From positions 186,001-250,000 of the forward strand of contig NZ_FOGW01000005.1 in the NCBI RefSeq assembly GCF_900111325.1: a DNA stretch of 64,000 nt. The letters are read 5' to 3'. Source of the stretch: Lachnobacterium bovis. Its GTDB lineage: Bacteria > Bacillota > Clostridia > Lachnospirales > Lachnospiraceae. Position 1 is the stretch's first letter, and each line of letters opens with the position of its first letter. The notes below the pieces were generated by a model. The model had not been told where the DNA came from, ran no database searches, and worked only from the letters and a program-made list of their open reading frames with translations. Position numbers and translations under genes: made by a program. Shown here one piece after another: positions 64,000 to 64,000 of the stretch.

Positions 64000-64000
64000 T

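Noticed and set aside
1..64000. tRNA, rRNA, CRISPR arrays, insertion sequences, prophage or integrative element genes
   Set aside because: None was seen by eye on either strand: no cloverleaf, no spaced repeats, no transposase or integrase frame. The AP2/HNH-type protein is the only mobile-element-like remnant.

Overview
The window looks like a chromosomal segment of an AT-rich, motile, Gram-positive anaerobe of the Clostridia, most likely family Lachnospiraceae. The signs are strong AGGAGG-type ribosome sites, sigma-A style promoters, CodY, a T-box in front of leuS, LctP and SstT transporters, and one very long flagellar/chemotaxis cluster containing FliY, CheC and CheD. The species cannot be named from the sequence. 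The order dprA-topA-codY-flgB-flgC-fliE-fliF resembles the Bacillus subtilis order, with the trmFO-xerC-clpQY block missing.

Region 1 (about 1-18,400) is amino-acid metabolism with accessory genes. It holds the 3' part of a CheX-like gene, thrC, a two-AP2-domain protein with a dead HNH motif, leuD-leuC with a divergent LysR gene, a divergent MecA-like protein, a small unknown gene, a family-2 glycosyltransferase fusion, leuS with a Leu (CUC) T-box leader, ilvN-ilvC, an L-lactate permease and SstT. Control appears layered: CodY-like boxes near thrC/AP2 and ilvN, a LysR-type operator at leuC/lysR, and a T-box at leuS.

Region 2 (about 18,400-54,600) is one leftward flagellar/chemotaxis locus. 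In transcription order it runs flgB flgC fliE fliF fliG fliH fliI fliJ ylxF/motE fliK flgD (TIGR02530) flgE, then a terminator and a new promoter, motA motB fliL fliM fliY cheY, a structured gap, fliO fliP fliQ fliR flhB flhA flhF flhG ycgR cheB cheA cheW cheC cheD, a small membrane protein, fliA, fapA, a small unknown gene, a SwrB-like membrane-HTH protein, an MltG/LysM-like protein and a zinc-ribbon protein. It encodes the basal body, export gate, hook, switch, stator and the chemotaxis core. Flagellin, CheR and receptors are not here. The flbD gene usual between flgE and motA is not detectable.

Region 3 (about 54,700-64,000) holds codY, topA, dprA and comM/yifB leftward, an RluA-family pseudouridine synthase rightward, and a leftward pair at the right edge: a DUF5662 protein and a GlgX/isoamylase-like GH13 protein. 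In that last protein all the catalytic motifs are replaced while the fold-defining motifs remain. This apparent pseudoenzyme is the most unusual item in the window.

Starts were reassigned where a Shine-Dalgarno sequence favoured an internal codon (thrC, AP2 gene, glycosyltransferase, ilvC, ilvN, lctP, SwrB-like, fliA, cheB, flhA, fliL, topA, comM). No tRNA, rRNA, CRISPR array, insertion sequence or prophage was seen.
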